From assembly GCA_013397435.1 (NCBI GenBank), contig VZRG01000167.1:671892-735891 (forward strand): DNA of 64,000 bases. Reading direction: 5' to 3'. The translations under genes and the position numbers were made by a program. Source of the DNA: Erythrocercus mccallii (taxonomy: Eukaryota; Chordata; Aves; Passeriformes; Dicruridae). Numbering within the stretch: the first letter of the stretch is position 1; each line of letters opens with the position of its first letter. This document shows, piece by piece, positions 40,738-52,882 of this stretch. A model generated the notes under the pieces. The model worked only from the letters and a program-made list of their open reading frames with translations, was not told where the DNA came from and ran no database searches.

Positions 40738-40800
40738 CCCAGTGCCCGCACCCGCGGAGCAGCCCCGCCGTGCCCGCCCGGCGCTCACCTCTCTGCTCGG

Positions 40801-40827
40801 CGGCCCGGCCCGGCCCGGCCCGGCCCG
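40801..40827. repeat. Pentamer repeat (CGGCC)5; GGGCC on minus strand
   Basis: Five perfect CGGCC units plus CG. On the minus (transcribed) strand it is a GGGCC array with G3 runs spaced by CC, a potential G-quadruplex motif. It lies within putative exon 1, close to its donor. Confidence 0.95.
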
Positions 40828-40887
40828 CTGCGGTCCCGGGGCGATCCCGCCGGCAGCGGCGCGGCCGCACAATGCCGAGGGTTCCTC

Positions 40888-40917
40888 CTCCGCCCCTCCG
40901 CCCTCCGCCCTCCGCCC
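40888..40917. repeat. Heptamer-like repeat (CCTCCGC)n
   Basis: About four imperfect copies of CCTCCGC form a C-rich run; on the minus strand this is a GGAGGGC-type purine-rich run. It overlaps candidate GC boxes in the island core. Confidence 0.8.
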
Positions 40918-41046
40918 GGCCGCGGATCCGCAGCGCCCGCGGAGCTGCCGCGCCCTCTGCGGGCTGCCGAGAGCACCGAGCGCGGGGAGGAACCGGAGCC
41001 ATGCGGAGAGGGAGAAAGGGACCGAGGGGGCTCCGTCCCCCCGCGG

Positions 41047-41180
41047 TGCCCGGCAGGAGGGGATGCAGAACCCGTGCCCGGCAGGAAGGGATGCAGAGCC
41101 CCGTAACCCGTGCCCGGCAGGAAGGGATGCACAGCCCCGGTAACCCGTGCCCGGCAGGAAGGGATGCACAGCCCAGTAAT
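41047..41180. repeat. 36-37 bp minisatellite, about 3.7 copies
   Basis: Units start with TGCCCGGCAGGAAGGGATGC at 41075, 41111 and 41148; a shorter, more diverged first unit starts at 41047 (AGGAGGGG variant). Spacings are 28, 36 and 37 bp. Units end in GTAACCCG. The array is at the upstream edge of the CpG island and is probably copy-number variable. Confidence 0.9.
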
Positions 41181-44100
41181 TCGGAGGAACCGCAGCCTTT
41201 AATTATGTGAGCCAGCTTGCATGGATTCTGAGTAAGCGCTTGCTGGTGGGTCCGGCCAAGGCTGCCCCGCAGTTTATTTTAACATCTGGAGTGCTCTCCT
41301 TCCCTCAGTGCTGCTCAGCAGTGCCAGCCCGTGCAGGGCCAGTCTCTCCTGTCCCGGCACATGTGACAGCTCAGTGACAGCAGGGCTGCTGCTCCATCAG
41401 ACTGCTTTCCAAGAGCACCAACTTTTTACTCTGGGCTTTTCCTCCCGACTTCCACACTTGGCTTATGGCAAGAGAAGTTGTTAGTTCAATTTGCAAACGG
41501 GCAGAAGGAATCATGTAAAAACATCAGCCTCTGCAAGAAGTTCGTGTCAGAGCCGGGGATCAAGTTCTGAAATGATAGGACTGAGTTCACCGACAGCTCT
41601 TCCTTGTTTATTAAACTATTCAGTAATATAAAGATACATTAGTAACAGATGTGAACCAGAGCTGGAAAACACTTAGAGTTCAGTTCTGTTTCTGTTCCAA
41701 CTCAGATCTGAATGAGATACCAGATGAGGTAAAGAAAAAGCTCTCCCCTTATTGTCTTCCTTCATGCAAAATTATATAGAAGTTGGATTGGAAAAGGTCT
41801 TCCATGGTCCAAGTCTTTCTACAGGAGCAAGATAAGCGTTTAGAGGGCAGGGTGGCAGTCCTGAGGAGAAATGAGAACCTGATTCCCTCCAAGAAGTGCC
41901 AGTTGCAGGCACTCAGGAGCAGAACCCAAAATAGTTGCATTGCATATCACAGAAAGGCAAAAAAAAAAATAAAATTTAAAAGGCAGATACGAAAGCAGTA
42001 GTGTGGTTTATGCTTTACTTCTTAAAAGCAAAGGCTTTAAGCCTTCTCTCACAACTTGGTTTGCATAATTTAGAGGGATTAGCTTTTTCCATCCTCCTAA
42101 GAGAGCAACTGAAGTGTATTTTGCATCTGGGGAAATGTGTGTTAGTCTCGAGGCCTGGCATTTGTTTTGTGTCTATGGAATCCACCCTGCATGGGGCTGT
42201 CAAATTAAATACCATAACTGGCTTTTCCAAAACAGCAGATAATTTATTGGTCATTAAAATCCCAGTGGCTGTGCCGCCAGCCTGTGCTGAAGTCTCTTAT
42301 TGGTGCAGAATTCAGTGAACACTATTCATGGACACAGGCAAAGGTTTCAGAGGCTTGAGACTCACGACTGGTCCAGGAGTGCTCCAGTTGCTGTTTGTTT
42401 TCTATGTACTCACAGTGTTTCATAATGTTGATGAGGCTTTGGGTGGTTTTTTCTACCCAAAATGGATTTTAAAAGGCTTAGTCTTTAATCCTGTAGATTG
42501 AGGGCCACCTTGCTTTGGTTTTTTGCTTACTCTGGCTGCCATGTTGTATTTTCTCAATGGTTTTTCCATTTGTGCTGATCAAAAAATGTGCTGATGGGTA
42601 TTACCCTGGCACTGACAATGAGATCAGTGAGTGAAAACCATCACCTGGCTGACTGCCTGAAGGGTGGGCGAGGTTCCTTTCCTGCCCTTCCATTTTATGA
42701 AAATTTGAGAGAAGAGAAGCAATGTTGGGGTCTGATCCCTGATGATCTGTGTGCTGTCAGTCTGAGTTCAGCCTCATCCAGCAGAAAATCAGGAGAACCC
42801 TCTTGGCCATCCATCACAGGAAAGTGTTTTGCCTCTTGGTGAATTTCACATAGTGTGTCACAGCTTAATTAATTTTTGAAAATAGCACTTTGGTATATTT
42901 AAAAGTGTTTTTCTTGTTTCACCAGGAGGGAGAGCAATCCCAGCACAAGAAGACAGCTGTCCTTTGGGAATTACTGGCTGAATTGAAGTTGAGGGAAGCT
43001 CACTCGTCTTGGTACACTCCTTTTCTGCAGCTCTGTGGGATATATCTGACTTAGCTCCTGATATCCAGACCTGGCTCCACTCCTTTTTACTTGGGAAGAT
43101 GCCACCAATGGTCCACAACAAGATTTTTGGTTCATTTCAACTGTACTCGGAGCTTCGGACTACCCTTCTTCACCAGAAACCTTGATGGCTGAGGAGCAGA
43201 TAAAGAAATAGGAGTGTGAACGCTTGAAATGCCAATGAAGCCACACGTTCTTAAGTCAAAACAATGCTCTTTCAGGATTGATTAACAGAGGTCCATCCAA
43301 GCAGTTACAGCTGACAGAAGTATTTTAGAAAGACTCACAATTTCAAGTACCACTAAATAATATTTTATGGGCTTAAAAAGATGTATCCAGGTGCTGCTAA
43401 AGTCAGAGAGTTCTTCCTGCCTGGTCTGGAGGTGCGATTTTTTTAATGTCAAGCACTTCCACTGGCTTTTTTTTCATCCTGGATGCTTCTGGTGTGTTTT
43501 CTGTCTTTTTTTGTGAAATCCAATGGTGTTTGACTCCTGAAGGGTGGGAGAGAGGGCTCATGTGACACTGCAGCCCTGACAGCTAACAAGTGGAGAAGAT
43601 ACAGGAGCAGGAAAGGAAGTTGTGGGTTGTTGGTTTTTTGGTGTTGGTATTTTGTTTTTCCTTTTAAAGCTGGAAATCCCATTATAGATGGCAACTTCCG
43701 AAACGAGATTTGAGCACGGGATTTGTTGAGGCTCATGAGAGATGAAAAACAAGGCAGAGATTTCAGAAGGTCATTTAGGAGTCTCTAGATCCTGTGGAAC
43801 TGAGGGACATTTCATCTTCTGAGCACCCCTGTGCAACTGAGTGCAAGTGTCTGCAAACTTCAGATGATGCCACAGGTGGGATGGGTGAGAGAACAGACTC
43901 CTGGTACAATTCCTGCAGTAAGGAAGGGGCTGGTGAACTCAGGGCTGTTGTAGAGAATGGCCCAGATCTGCCATGAGGTCTAGAACAGAGCACATCTGGT
44001 CAGAGCTTGCATTAAAAAGCAAATCATTGATTTGGTTTATTTTTTTCACCCTTCATTCCAGCCCTTCTGCTGGGAGTTGAGATGATATTTGATAACTGGT

Positions 44101-47100
44101 AGAGAAACTACCAAATAAATAGCATGTTAACACAATGTTTGCAGCTATTACTAAAGGTTCACAGGGAAAGATTCAGATTGTTTTCTTAATTTTCAGAGAC
44201 TATCTTCCAAATGTTTTTGTGTTGGCTCTCAGCAATGTACATAAATCTGCTCAGTTACACTAATCTTGCACAGTGAAAAACATTGCAACTTTGTCATTAA
44301 ATTATGGATGAACTTTGCTGTTAGTTTGGCTTGTAGTCAATGTGAAATATTGCTGTTTTAAATTAATATTGCATTTTCTTGTATTTTCCCTGGTAACTTG
44401 TGAAATGCTGAGTTTATAGTGATGGGTTTTCTTGAGGGTAAGCTAAGCATTTATAACTTATTTTCCTCTCCACTTTCAATATATAGAAGAAAAATTAAAT
44501 ACAAGATGCAGGCTTTAGTCTTAATAAGTGTCTGTTTCTAATGGAATAAATAAGACCACAATCCTGAGAGTGTTTGTTTGTGTCTAACCTTCCATGGACA
44601 GGCCTAATGCAGTGGCCAGAGGAGATACAGCTTCCCCATCAGTACCATTTGAAGGTGCTCTGTGGAAGCTTCTGGTTCTGCAGAACCCAGGCTTCACCCT
44701 TCTGTCCCGTTTGGCTCCGTGAGGTGCCAAACCAGGGCATGGGAGGTGAACGTGGGATGATGCTCTTCACAGCACAGTGTGGATCTCGCACGTGAAAATG
44801 CCTCTGTCCTAATGCAGACCTTCTGTCCCTGCAGGCATTTGGCACATTTGTGCAGAGATACAAATACCCAGCTTGGGTTTCTTGCAGTAGCAAGATCTTT
44901 ATCAGGTGTGTTTAGCAGTGATGCATGAGCAAAGCTGAGAGGCACAGCTCAGTAGCAGCTACTGCCAAGTAGAGGAGGGAGGTATCAGCTCAGGTTTTAT
45001 GACACATGGCCAACAGATACACTTCATATTGTCCAGGTTCAAATTCTGCTCACTTCTGTTTCTTCTCACCGTTGAATAAGTCGTGTCCTGAGAGTCTCTC
45101 CTTAAAAATGGGCGAGCTGAGAGTGCACACTCATGGCCACACAGCTGTGACAGCTCTGATCCCATCACAGCTTGGTATGTTGTTCTTTGGTCTGCTCTTT
45201 GTTTAGGGTTTGCTCTTCTGGTATTGTTATTTCTCCTGCCACACTTGGATCACAGAGAGATTGTTTAAAAGGTTTTTGTTAATATAAATATTATCAAAAA
45301 CAAAGGTTGACAGTAACTCTCTTCCACGTATTTTGTAGTGATTAAATATCTACTTACTGTAAACCTGAACAAGTTCAGTTTTTGCACCAAAGTAAATTTA
45401 AACTAAAAACTAAATCACCTACAGAATAGTCTGCAAATGGGCTAGCACTCTTCTGCTGGAGAGATTTGTGTTATGGTTTTAATAAAGTACACTTACAGAA
45501 TTAAAACCCACGGGTAACAAACGCAACAAATTTTGCTACAAATGTGCAATCCCAGACTTTATTAATGAATGAGTTACACTGGTGTGTCATCTTAATTTCT
45601 TACAGATGTATTCATGTTCTTTGAAAGGGCCAGTGGAAATTGTCATAAATCCATTTGCTGTTCACATGAATGAATGCTAGCCCTTATTCTTCCTCAGTGG
45701 TATTATGATTGCAATCTGGATTGCCGTGGGGACCCCACTGTAATTCATCATTGCTTCAGCATTCAAATTCTCTGCTGGAACCAGATATTGGTGTCGACAA
45801 CATCTGGGGTTTTATGCCTCTCATCTTTTTTCTACCTCCTTCCTTCTGTTTAATCAAGAGAATGGGAAGGGGAAATTGCTGCCATTGTTAATATCTTCAA
45901 GACACTGAGGGATTGCTGGGAGGTTGGAGTGTGGTCACACCTGGGAGGGAGGGGACACAGCTCTGTGCAAGGAGGTGAGGCTGCTTTCAGCTCACTGCAG
46001 TGCCAGGCATCCTGGCAGGCCTGGAGGGGCAGGAGGGCACTTTTCCATCTTCTATTCTGAATCCAAGCAGTGGCTTTGGCAGATGTCCTTTCACAGAAGA
46101 GGGTCTTGGCAAGCATGTTCCCTGTGTTCTTCACTGGGGCCATTTCATGTTCTATAAAACAGTTCTGTACTTGTATCAAGGGGAGACATAGGTTGATGTG
46201 GATTTTAAATAGGAATCTTTATCTGTGCCTGATCAGATCCTGACTTCTTTCCTACCCAAATCCTTCAGATGCAAGTTCATTCTCAGGGCCAGGGTTTACA
46301 TGAGCTCAGGAATGCAATGCACCTACCTGGGGCTGGTGGGGGCTAAATTATTTCTTCTCTCCTCCTGTGTGTGCTTGGACTGTGTAATTTTGCCTTCTCT
46401 TTGGTGCTGTTTTAGGGAATGATACACTGGCATTTATATTGCCACTTTTCTCCATTTGAGTGCAAGTTCTAAAAGAAAAAAACCCAACCAACTGTTGAAA
46501 TACTTGACATGTTAGTGCCATCTAAATACTTATTTTAGGACTATCCCTGAATTCATTATAAAGTGATCAAGGAATTTAGGAGCCTCAGACTCCTCTCTGT
46601 TCAGGGCACAGCTGGTGAAGGTAATCAGCTCTTCCAGCATTAGGGAAGAGTTGTAGCTGGTAACAGATGCTGAATGTTTCTGGGCTGCTCTGTGGCTGCA
46701 CAACACGAGGTGATGGTGCTGGTGGATTACCCATCCTCGTCTGGAAATCATTATTGCTAATTAGTCTAACTTTTGGGTACTAATTACGGTTATCATATTC
46801 CCTCTCAAAGTTTCTTGGAACTGGTTTCTGAGACTTTGTGTGTGCACTGGAAGTTTCAGGCATCAACAAAGACCTTTGGGCACCATTTGTAAATGAGGGA
46901 TTAATAAACCAAAATAAAAGTTTGTTGGGACAGAGTGAGAGAAGTAATCAGAGATACCCCCCAATGAAAGGGAAGAAAAGGTTAAAAAATTGATGTTACA
47001 AGCCCAAACTTCCCAGCATGTTATCCTGAGATGTGGAGAAACTCTGAAAGGACCTATTTTAAAAAGCAACTAGTAAAGCCAGATTTTCAGAATCTTTTCA

Positions 47101-47942
47101 GCACATGTTAAATTCCAATGGACTCCCTGCTCAATGGATGGCACAGCTTGAAGGATTCAATAAAAAGCAGTAATTAAAACCACAGGAAAAAAAAAAACAC
47201 CACCCTGAGATTAAGTCTCTAGTTCTTTACCCAGGGTTCCCATCTTCACATAAACACAAATCCCATGGAAAACAGTGTAACGTTTTTATGGAGATTAACT
47301 AAATAAGCAGTCACTAATTTATTTAAACTGTTCATTATTTCAGTATCCACTGATGATAAGATTGCAGGAACACAATGAAGTGTACTCCTTAAGAAACACT
47401 ATTCTTTAATGCCTGTGCTATACCCTTAATTAGTATGGTATCATCCATAATAAAATGTATTTTAAAATTTCATTAAATGTTTTGGGTTGTAGTTGGAAAA
47501 AAAGGGTAAAAGAATAAATGTTTCATTTTGAAACACTCAGAGGTAATACATAAAATTAGTTGAATTTATTTTTTGTTCTGACTTCAGTTAGAAATGTAAA
47601 TTCTACAGGAAACGTATAATTTAGAACAATGAATATAGCTGCAATATTCTTGCATGGTTGAAGAACATGCTGTCCAATAGTACATTGGGGTTTTTTTATT
47701 TGTTATTTGAATGTTCTGTCTCAGGAATGAAATAGCACTTTTTCTCCAGTCACACAAGATTGCAGTTCAGCATCTTAATGCATACAGATACAGAACAAAT
47801 GGGCACTGGGAAAGAATATATCAAATGAAATAATTTAGTTCTAAGAATTTTATAATATGTTGGCTGGTGTAGATGGAATTTATTCAAAACTGTGAAATCT
47901 TAAATAAAAAAAGAGACCAGTACCTGTTCCACAGTCAAGATG

Positions 47943-47990
47943 ATTTTTCTGTGATATGATTTCTGTGATATATATATTTCTGTGAAATAC
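47943..47990. repeat. Short imperfect tandem repeat TTTCTGTGATAT
   Basis: Three neighbouring variants of TTTCTGTGATAT or TTTCTGTGAAAT separated by a few bases, with an interposed (TA)n. Local slippage-type duplication. Confidence 0.65.
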
Positions 47991-48080
47991 TCTATTTCCA
48001 TCTAGTAAAGGACAGAGTTTATCTGAAGAATATCCTTGTAGAAAATGATGAAAGAGTAAGACTTTTCTGTGGTTTTCCAG

Positions 48081-48284
48081 ACTGAAACACCAAAACAACA
48101 GCTCTTTGCTGACCTTGAGACAAAGCAAGGAGATGCACAAGGGATAGCTCTTTTTGGTGAAGTGACACTGGTGAATGGAGCAGAAATGGTTTTAGGTATC
48201 ACTACTAACAAAAGTTCATCAGTTGCTAACACAAAATCTTGGTTAAAAAGGGTTGAAAGGTATTTGCATTCCAAATTTTTTTGA
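48081..48284 (+). other. Orphan exon-like open frame (67 codons)
   Basis: A TTTTCTGTGGTTTTCCAG run ends at 48080, a plausible splice acceptor. A 67-codon frame follows at once (TETPKQQLFADLETKQ...) and ends with TGA at 48282-48284. Composition is protein-like: mixed charged and hydrophobic residues, a GEVTLVNGAEMVLG stretch, and a basic WLKRVERYL segment near the end. There is no credible ATG start, so it could only be a terminal exon or a relic of a transposon or processed gene. The opposite strand is also open here for 90 codons, which weakens the case. I do not recognise the family. Confidence 0.15.
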
Positions 48285-51200
48285 GGTATGTTTAGGAAGA
48301 GGTCATGATATCAATGAAAAATTCTTAAGAACATTTTCTGAGCTCTCTGCTGCTTTTGAGAACACCAGCTCTTGCCTAAAATGACTGATAATTGGATCAG
48401 TATTCATCCTTTGAGTGGTTTAATGAAGGGATGTGGAATCTGACATCTCTCCTGCCAGGCTGATGTTCAGATTCAGTATTTTGTAAATACTGGGTCCGTG
48501 CTAGAGGTTCCCATCAGGCAGCCAAACTGGGGGGCCCATCCTGCCCACGGGGTGGATGTGTGTCTGTGTCCAGGCTGCTTTGTGGTGTTCCCTCTCCTGA
48601 CTGAGCCAGAAAACAGTCTGAGAGGCAGCCTGAGTACAAGCCCATGGTGTGGAGGGTGTTTGCAGCTGGTGTCCCCATGCTGGGTGTGATTGCTCACAGT
48701 GTCCTGCTCAAAGCAGCTGAGGTGGCTGGGATTTTTCATTTACCTTTAGCCATTTGATGCACATCTGCTCCAGGCTACTGATCTGATTTCCTGCAGTCCA
48801 TGGAGTTATCTTGAACTCCATCCTCTCTGTCTCTGAAGGCATCTTGGAGTCTCCAGTGTTTCAGTTGAGCCTAACTATTTGCTGCTGGTATAATCTACTT
48901 CCAACAGCCCTTCCCACCTAGCTGGAGACTGGTCACAGGCATCCTACCTCTGCCTAGAGTCAAAGTCACCTATTTTGGTGATGTGCATTGAATTTTTCAC
49001 ACTCCTCCTTTTTTTTCCCCCCTTTTGGCTGCAAAGTGATTTTAGTTAAGTAGCTTAGATGGAGCCATTTACTATTGGTCAAATAAATCCTATTTCCAAC
49101 TGAAGTGTTGAAGGTTTTGTTCTCAAGTTCCATTTTTATTTTCCAAGAAGTGACTGTCCTGCAGCTGGAGGTGTGGGACTCCCCTCCAGGAGTTCAAAAT
49201 TTGGCATTCCTATTCTCTGTAATGCAATCTACCAGGAAAGTTTGTGGCTTTCATTCTTGTTTTTACAGAAGATGAGAAATCTATTAAAATTACATATATT
49301 ATGGTACAATCTTGTGTGCAGTTTTGCTCCATGGATAATTTTTTGCTCTCCAGACCACAACAGAAACATTCTGGAAAGCTCCATCTGAGTCACTCCTAAG
49401 AGTTTTTCACTCAACAGCTCCTGGTTTTGTCTTCCTCCCACTTTTACAATCAAGACCTTTTACAGCCATTTTAATTGTGAACTGTGGCCTGTCTGCCTTT
49501 ATTATAAGATCTGAGGCAATCACCACCATCACCTGCAGCTGAATAAAGGGCTTGATTGCACTTTCTCTTGAGCCTGAATGGGGTAGACAGCTTGGCTTTA
49601 GGGTCCACTGTTGTCCTCAGTGCTGAACTCGCTGGTATCCCCCTGACAACCACAACCCTTTCACCAAAATGACCATTCCCTGAGGCACACAGCTATTTAA
49701 CACGGGGCTCAGGGTGGCACCTCTTAAAAGGCACAAGCTGTATTTAGAAATTTGGATTACTAGGCTGACTTTCAAATAAAGCAAAGATAAAAACCCTTTT
49801 AGGCTTTCTGGGGATGGCATGGTGAGAGGAAACGTGTTTTATGTCTTTTTTTTTAAGGCAGGCAGCGTGTGCTTTCCATGGCCCTGTGCCATCTGCATCA
49901 CTAAGCCACCTTCTTCCATGATTTGTATAAATCTTACAAGCACCAAAACTCTGCTAACTATCCAGTCAAACTAAAAATAACGTCTGAAAATAATGTAGTG
50001 TAAAAATGTTTGCCTTCAAGAGAGAGCAATTTGTTCTTTACAACCCTTCTACTGTGTTAAAACTCTGATTAAGTTACTGCTTACCAATAGTACCAAGAAA
50101 TTTAAAGCTACTAATTGCTTGCAAGCTTCTTCTGAATGATAATTAGAGAAACCTGGCATAGGTTTGAGCTATTAAAATGCTCTTAGATTAATGTTGTGGA
50201 AGAAACATAGTGAGCTCTTAAGATTAGACTGTTTATGCATTGAAATTTCCCTAATGGGGTGCAAGTTTATCTTTCATTTGTACCAAGTGTTGAGAACTCA
50301 TCCTATATTTTGAAGTATTTTCCTGATTTTGTTCATTTTTCACATGACTAATTGGAAGGTTGTGTTAAGTGATGAAAAAGCTGCAGAACTAAACTACCAC
50401 TAGCAGCAGGACTGTTCATTAAATCCTGCTTTTTCTATATTCCAGTTTGAAAAGACACATTTAAACTCCCCTGTAAACAACCAAAAACTGAGCATGTGGT
50501 TCCATCACTTTGGAGGGCTTTTATTTAAGGAAAGGAGACTCACCTGAGGGCTGCTCTGTTGTCAGTGGAGAAAAGGAAGGAGTCCTGCAGATAACTCAGG
50601 ACACCTGCACAGCCTCATTTCTGGTTTAACAGCAGCAGATCCTGATCTCTGCTTACACAGGGAGCAAAGATGTTCAGCCTCCCTATGTGGTTTTTTTTTT
50701 TGGAATTAATGCCTTTGCCTGATAAAACTCATAACTCCCTTAGGTGTCTTCCCACTCCTGTGCTAGGTAAGGAGATGGTAGGTAGGGATGCTGGCTTGTG
50801 GGAACATTTATTAATAGCTACATCAACCACACATTGTTGTTACACACGAGCTCTGAATTTATGGGGAAAGGTTCACTGAGTGCTCTGTGTGGTGTAAGGA
50901 TTTGAAATGTGATAGCCAGCCCGGAGGAAACTTCTAGAAAGGCACCTTACCAAAAGTCTTGGGATAGTTCGATTTAATACAAAGGAGAAACAGAAGAATA
51001 ACAAAAAACCCCACCCAAAATTAGACCATTAGTGGCTTCTTTGTGATGTGTTGAATTTCAAACTGCTGAGACAGTAGAATAAGATTGGAGCTCTGTAGCC
51101 AAGATGATAGACTAAGATAATTGCCTATAAATGGAGTAAAAAATTAATTCATAAAAAATAATTAAAGTAATTGCAGCATAGTTACTTGGAATAAAAGCCT

Positions 51201-52365
51201 CTTTTTAAAAATTTTCCTCTTTAAGCAATATAAATGTCTAAAACCGGGGTATATTTACTATACAAGAAGAGTAGGCTGAAGTAGAAACTACCTAATTCAG
51301 ATATCACATCAAAGTTTTGCTTTCCAAGAATCACCCACTTGTTGAGTCATGTTGAGCTTAAAGCTTCTTGTTTATGTAACAATATTCTCATTTTTCTTTC
51401 AGATGGAAGAACAATTAGCAATATTTTAAAAGGATGATTGATTTTGGCCACTGATCCTTCAAAACCGGTAATTACTCAAATATATCCCAAGTTGTCTATT
51501 TCTCTCTTGTAGAAAATAATTAATTCATGTTCTTTTGGCTGTTCTGAAGACCTGAATGGCAGAATTAAAGGCTTTGAAAATGTAGAGAGTCCAAAGTCTT
51601 TCAAAGATTAGAAGAATATACTTTTTTTACATTGCAGAAAGGAATGACTGTTGCAGTTTTGAAACTCTTCAGAATGGCAATAATGGGGAGACTCTTTCAG
51701 TGACTGAATATAAGTGAATATTTTTTACATTTTTGTAGCACTATTGCAAAAATTTTATTTCAATTTTATGCATGTTGAAGGTTGGGATAATACATTTATT
51801 GAGATTACAGGTAAATCATGGCAAAGTGGAAAAATGGAAGGCAGTTTTATTTAGCAATAGAATTTATCTCTCCACTATTTCTTGGTTTGACTTTTACTAA
51901 GTAGCATCAATGTCAGTTACAGAAATGAATGAACTGGGTTCTTATCCTCTGTGAAAAATCTCAACTTTTAAAGGAGTTTCTTTAAGTTAAGGTGAAGGCT
52001 TGACCAAGGAGGAGCTGTCTGAGGAATTCTGTGTTTTCAAGGACCAGCAGTGTGAGAGTGAATGTTCCAGCAGATTTTTAGCTGGCCTTAGGTGATGTCC
52101 CTTTGTTGCGAATTCATGCTCACTTCTACCTTGAATGAAACAGCACAAAACCTTTTCCTTGTATAAGCAGGCTCAGACAGACTGCAGAAATGTGCTGAAC
52201 ATGGGTTCTCTGAAGAGAAGTGTTGTATTTTTAGTCCTATGACTTCATAGCCCATGGGATTTCTGGCTTTTCCTTACTTCATCTTGGCAAGAAGGAGAAC
52301 ATGGCATTTTCTCTCTATGGGATTCTAGTGTGGGCCTGGGAGTTCTTGCTGCTTGAAGTCAGATG

Positions 52366-52482
52366 TGATGAATTTTGACCTGGATTTGGGAAAGGGAGGG
52401 GGCTGTGGGCACACACACAGGGGTTGGGTTTTGACCTGATTGAATTTTGACAAGACAGACTGAATTTTGACCTGGACTCAGG
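52366..52482. repeat. Imperfect repeats of TGAATTTTGACCTGG
   Basis: Full copies begin near 52369 and 52461, with partial copies near 52427 (GGGTTTTGACCTG) and 52441 (TGAATTTTGAC). A (CA)n tract lies between. The core TTTTGACCT could be read as half of a nuclear-receptor site, but the arrangement is better explained by local duplication. Confidence 0.7.
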
Positions 52483-52849
52483 TATTTTACAGCTGTGCTG
52501 CTGCTTAGGGCTACAGCTGGAGCTCACTTTGGCAAGGAATATGAAATGTAGTCCTGGAGCTGTGGTCTTTGCCAATAGGCAAGTTTTGCTGGTTACTTAT
52601 AGCATTAATTAGTCCTAAAGGCTCCAGGAGCCAGTTGTTGGGAGGGAGGTGCTGCTTAGGTGGATTATCTGCAACATTGTCCTTCAGGGTGAGGCTTGCT
52701 GGAAAGAGCTGAGTTCCAGGGGGAAAATAATCTTTTGCATCATATAATTAAGAAATGTATCACTAGGAATACACCTAGTGAAGCTGAATTATGGAGGCTT
52801 TGGGATAGATTGAATCTGGAATTTCGTATTGTGTGCGTTCTGCTCATGG

Positions 52850-52882
52850 TTCATAACATTATATTTAATGTAATGTTATGAA
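52850..52882. repeat. Perfect 12-bp inverted repeat with 9-bp loop
   Basis: Arms TTCATAACATTA (52850-52861) and TAATGTTATGAA (52871-52882) are exact reverse complements around the loop TATTTAATG. It could extrude as a hairpin. No transposon termini or transcription-termination role can be shown here. Confidence 0.9.

Larger units (their letters stand above)
39282..40788 (-). other. RERG: RERG intron 1 (5' UTR intron)
   Basis: Bounded by donor GTGAGC (40788-40783, minus strand) and acceptor AG (39283-39282). It is 1,507 bp and non-coding. It contains a perfect cAMP-response element at 39378-39385 about 100 bp from the coding exon, and the 3' part of the CpG island. The intron model depends on the exon 1 donor being the one in use. 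Confidence 0.6.
40789..41002 (-). other. RERG: Putative non-coding exon 1 of RERG (5' end approximate)
   Basis: On the minus strand the sequence AGAG followed by GTGAGC gives a near-consensus donor at 40788, so an exon would end at 40789. Joined to the coding exon, the junction places A at -3 and G at +4 around the RERG ATG, a strong initiation context. The upstream limit is not visible; 41002 is used only because it is the first base of an upstream ATG in the same strand. The exon would contain the GGGCC repeat (40801-40827). Transcript evidence would be needed to fix the start. Confidence 0.45.
40380..41290. promoter_or_regulatory. RERG: CpG-island promoter of RERG
   Basis: An abrupt rise in GC and CpG density from about 40380, peaking at 40600-41180 (for example the run of CGGCC, GGCCGC and CGCGG motifs), then falling by about 41290. 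Several GC boxes of the type CCCCGCCC or CCGCCC occur. No TATA box is evident, as is usual for CpG-island promoters. It lies 1.1-2 kb upstream of the RERG coding exon and carries a matching donor for a first exon, so it is assigned to RERG. Transcription in the other direction is possible. Open frames across the island on both strands merely reflect lack of stop codons in GC-rich DNA. Confidence 0.8.

Noticed and set aside
40504..41210. Several open frames of 115-221 codons on both strands
   Set aside because: They coincide with the CpG island, where AT-rich stop codons are rare, are open in most frames at once and translate simple repeats.
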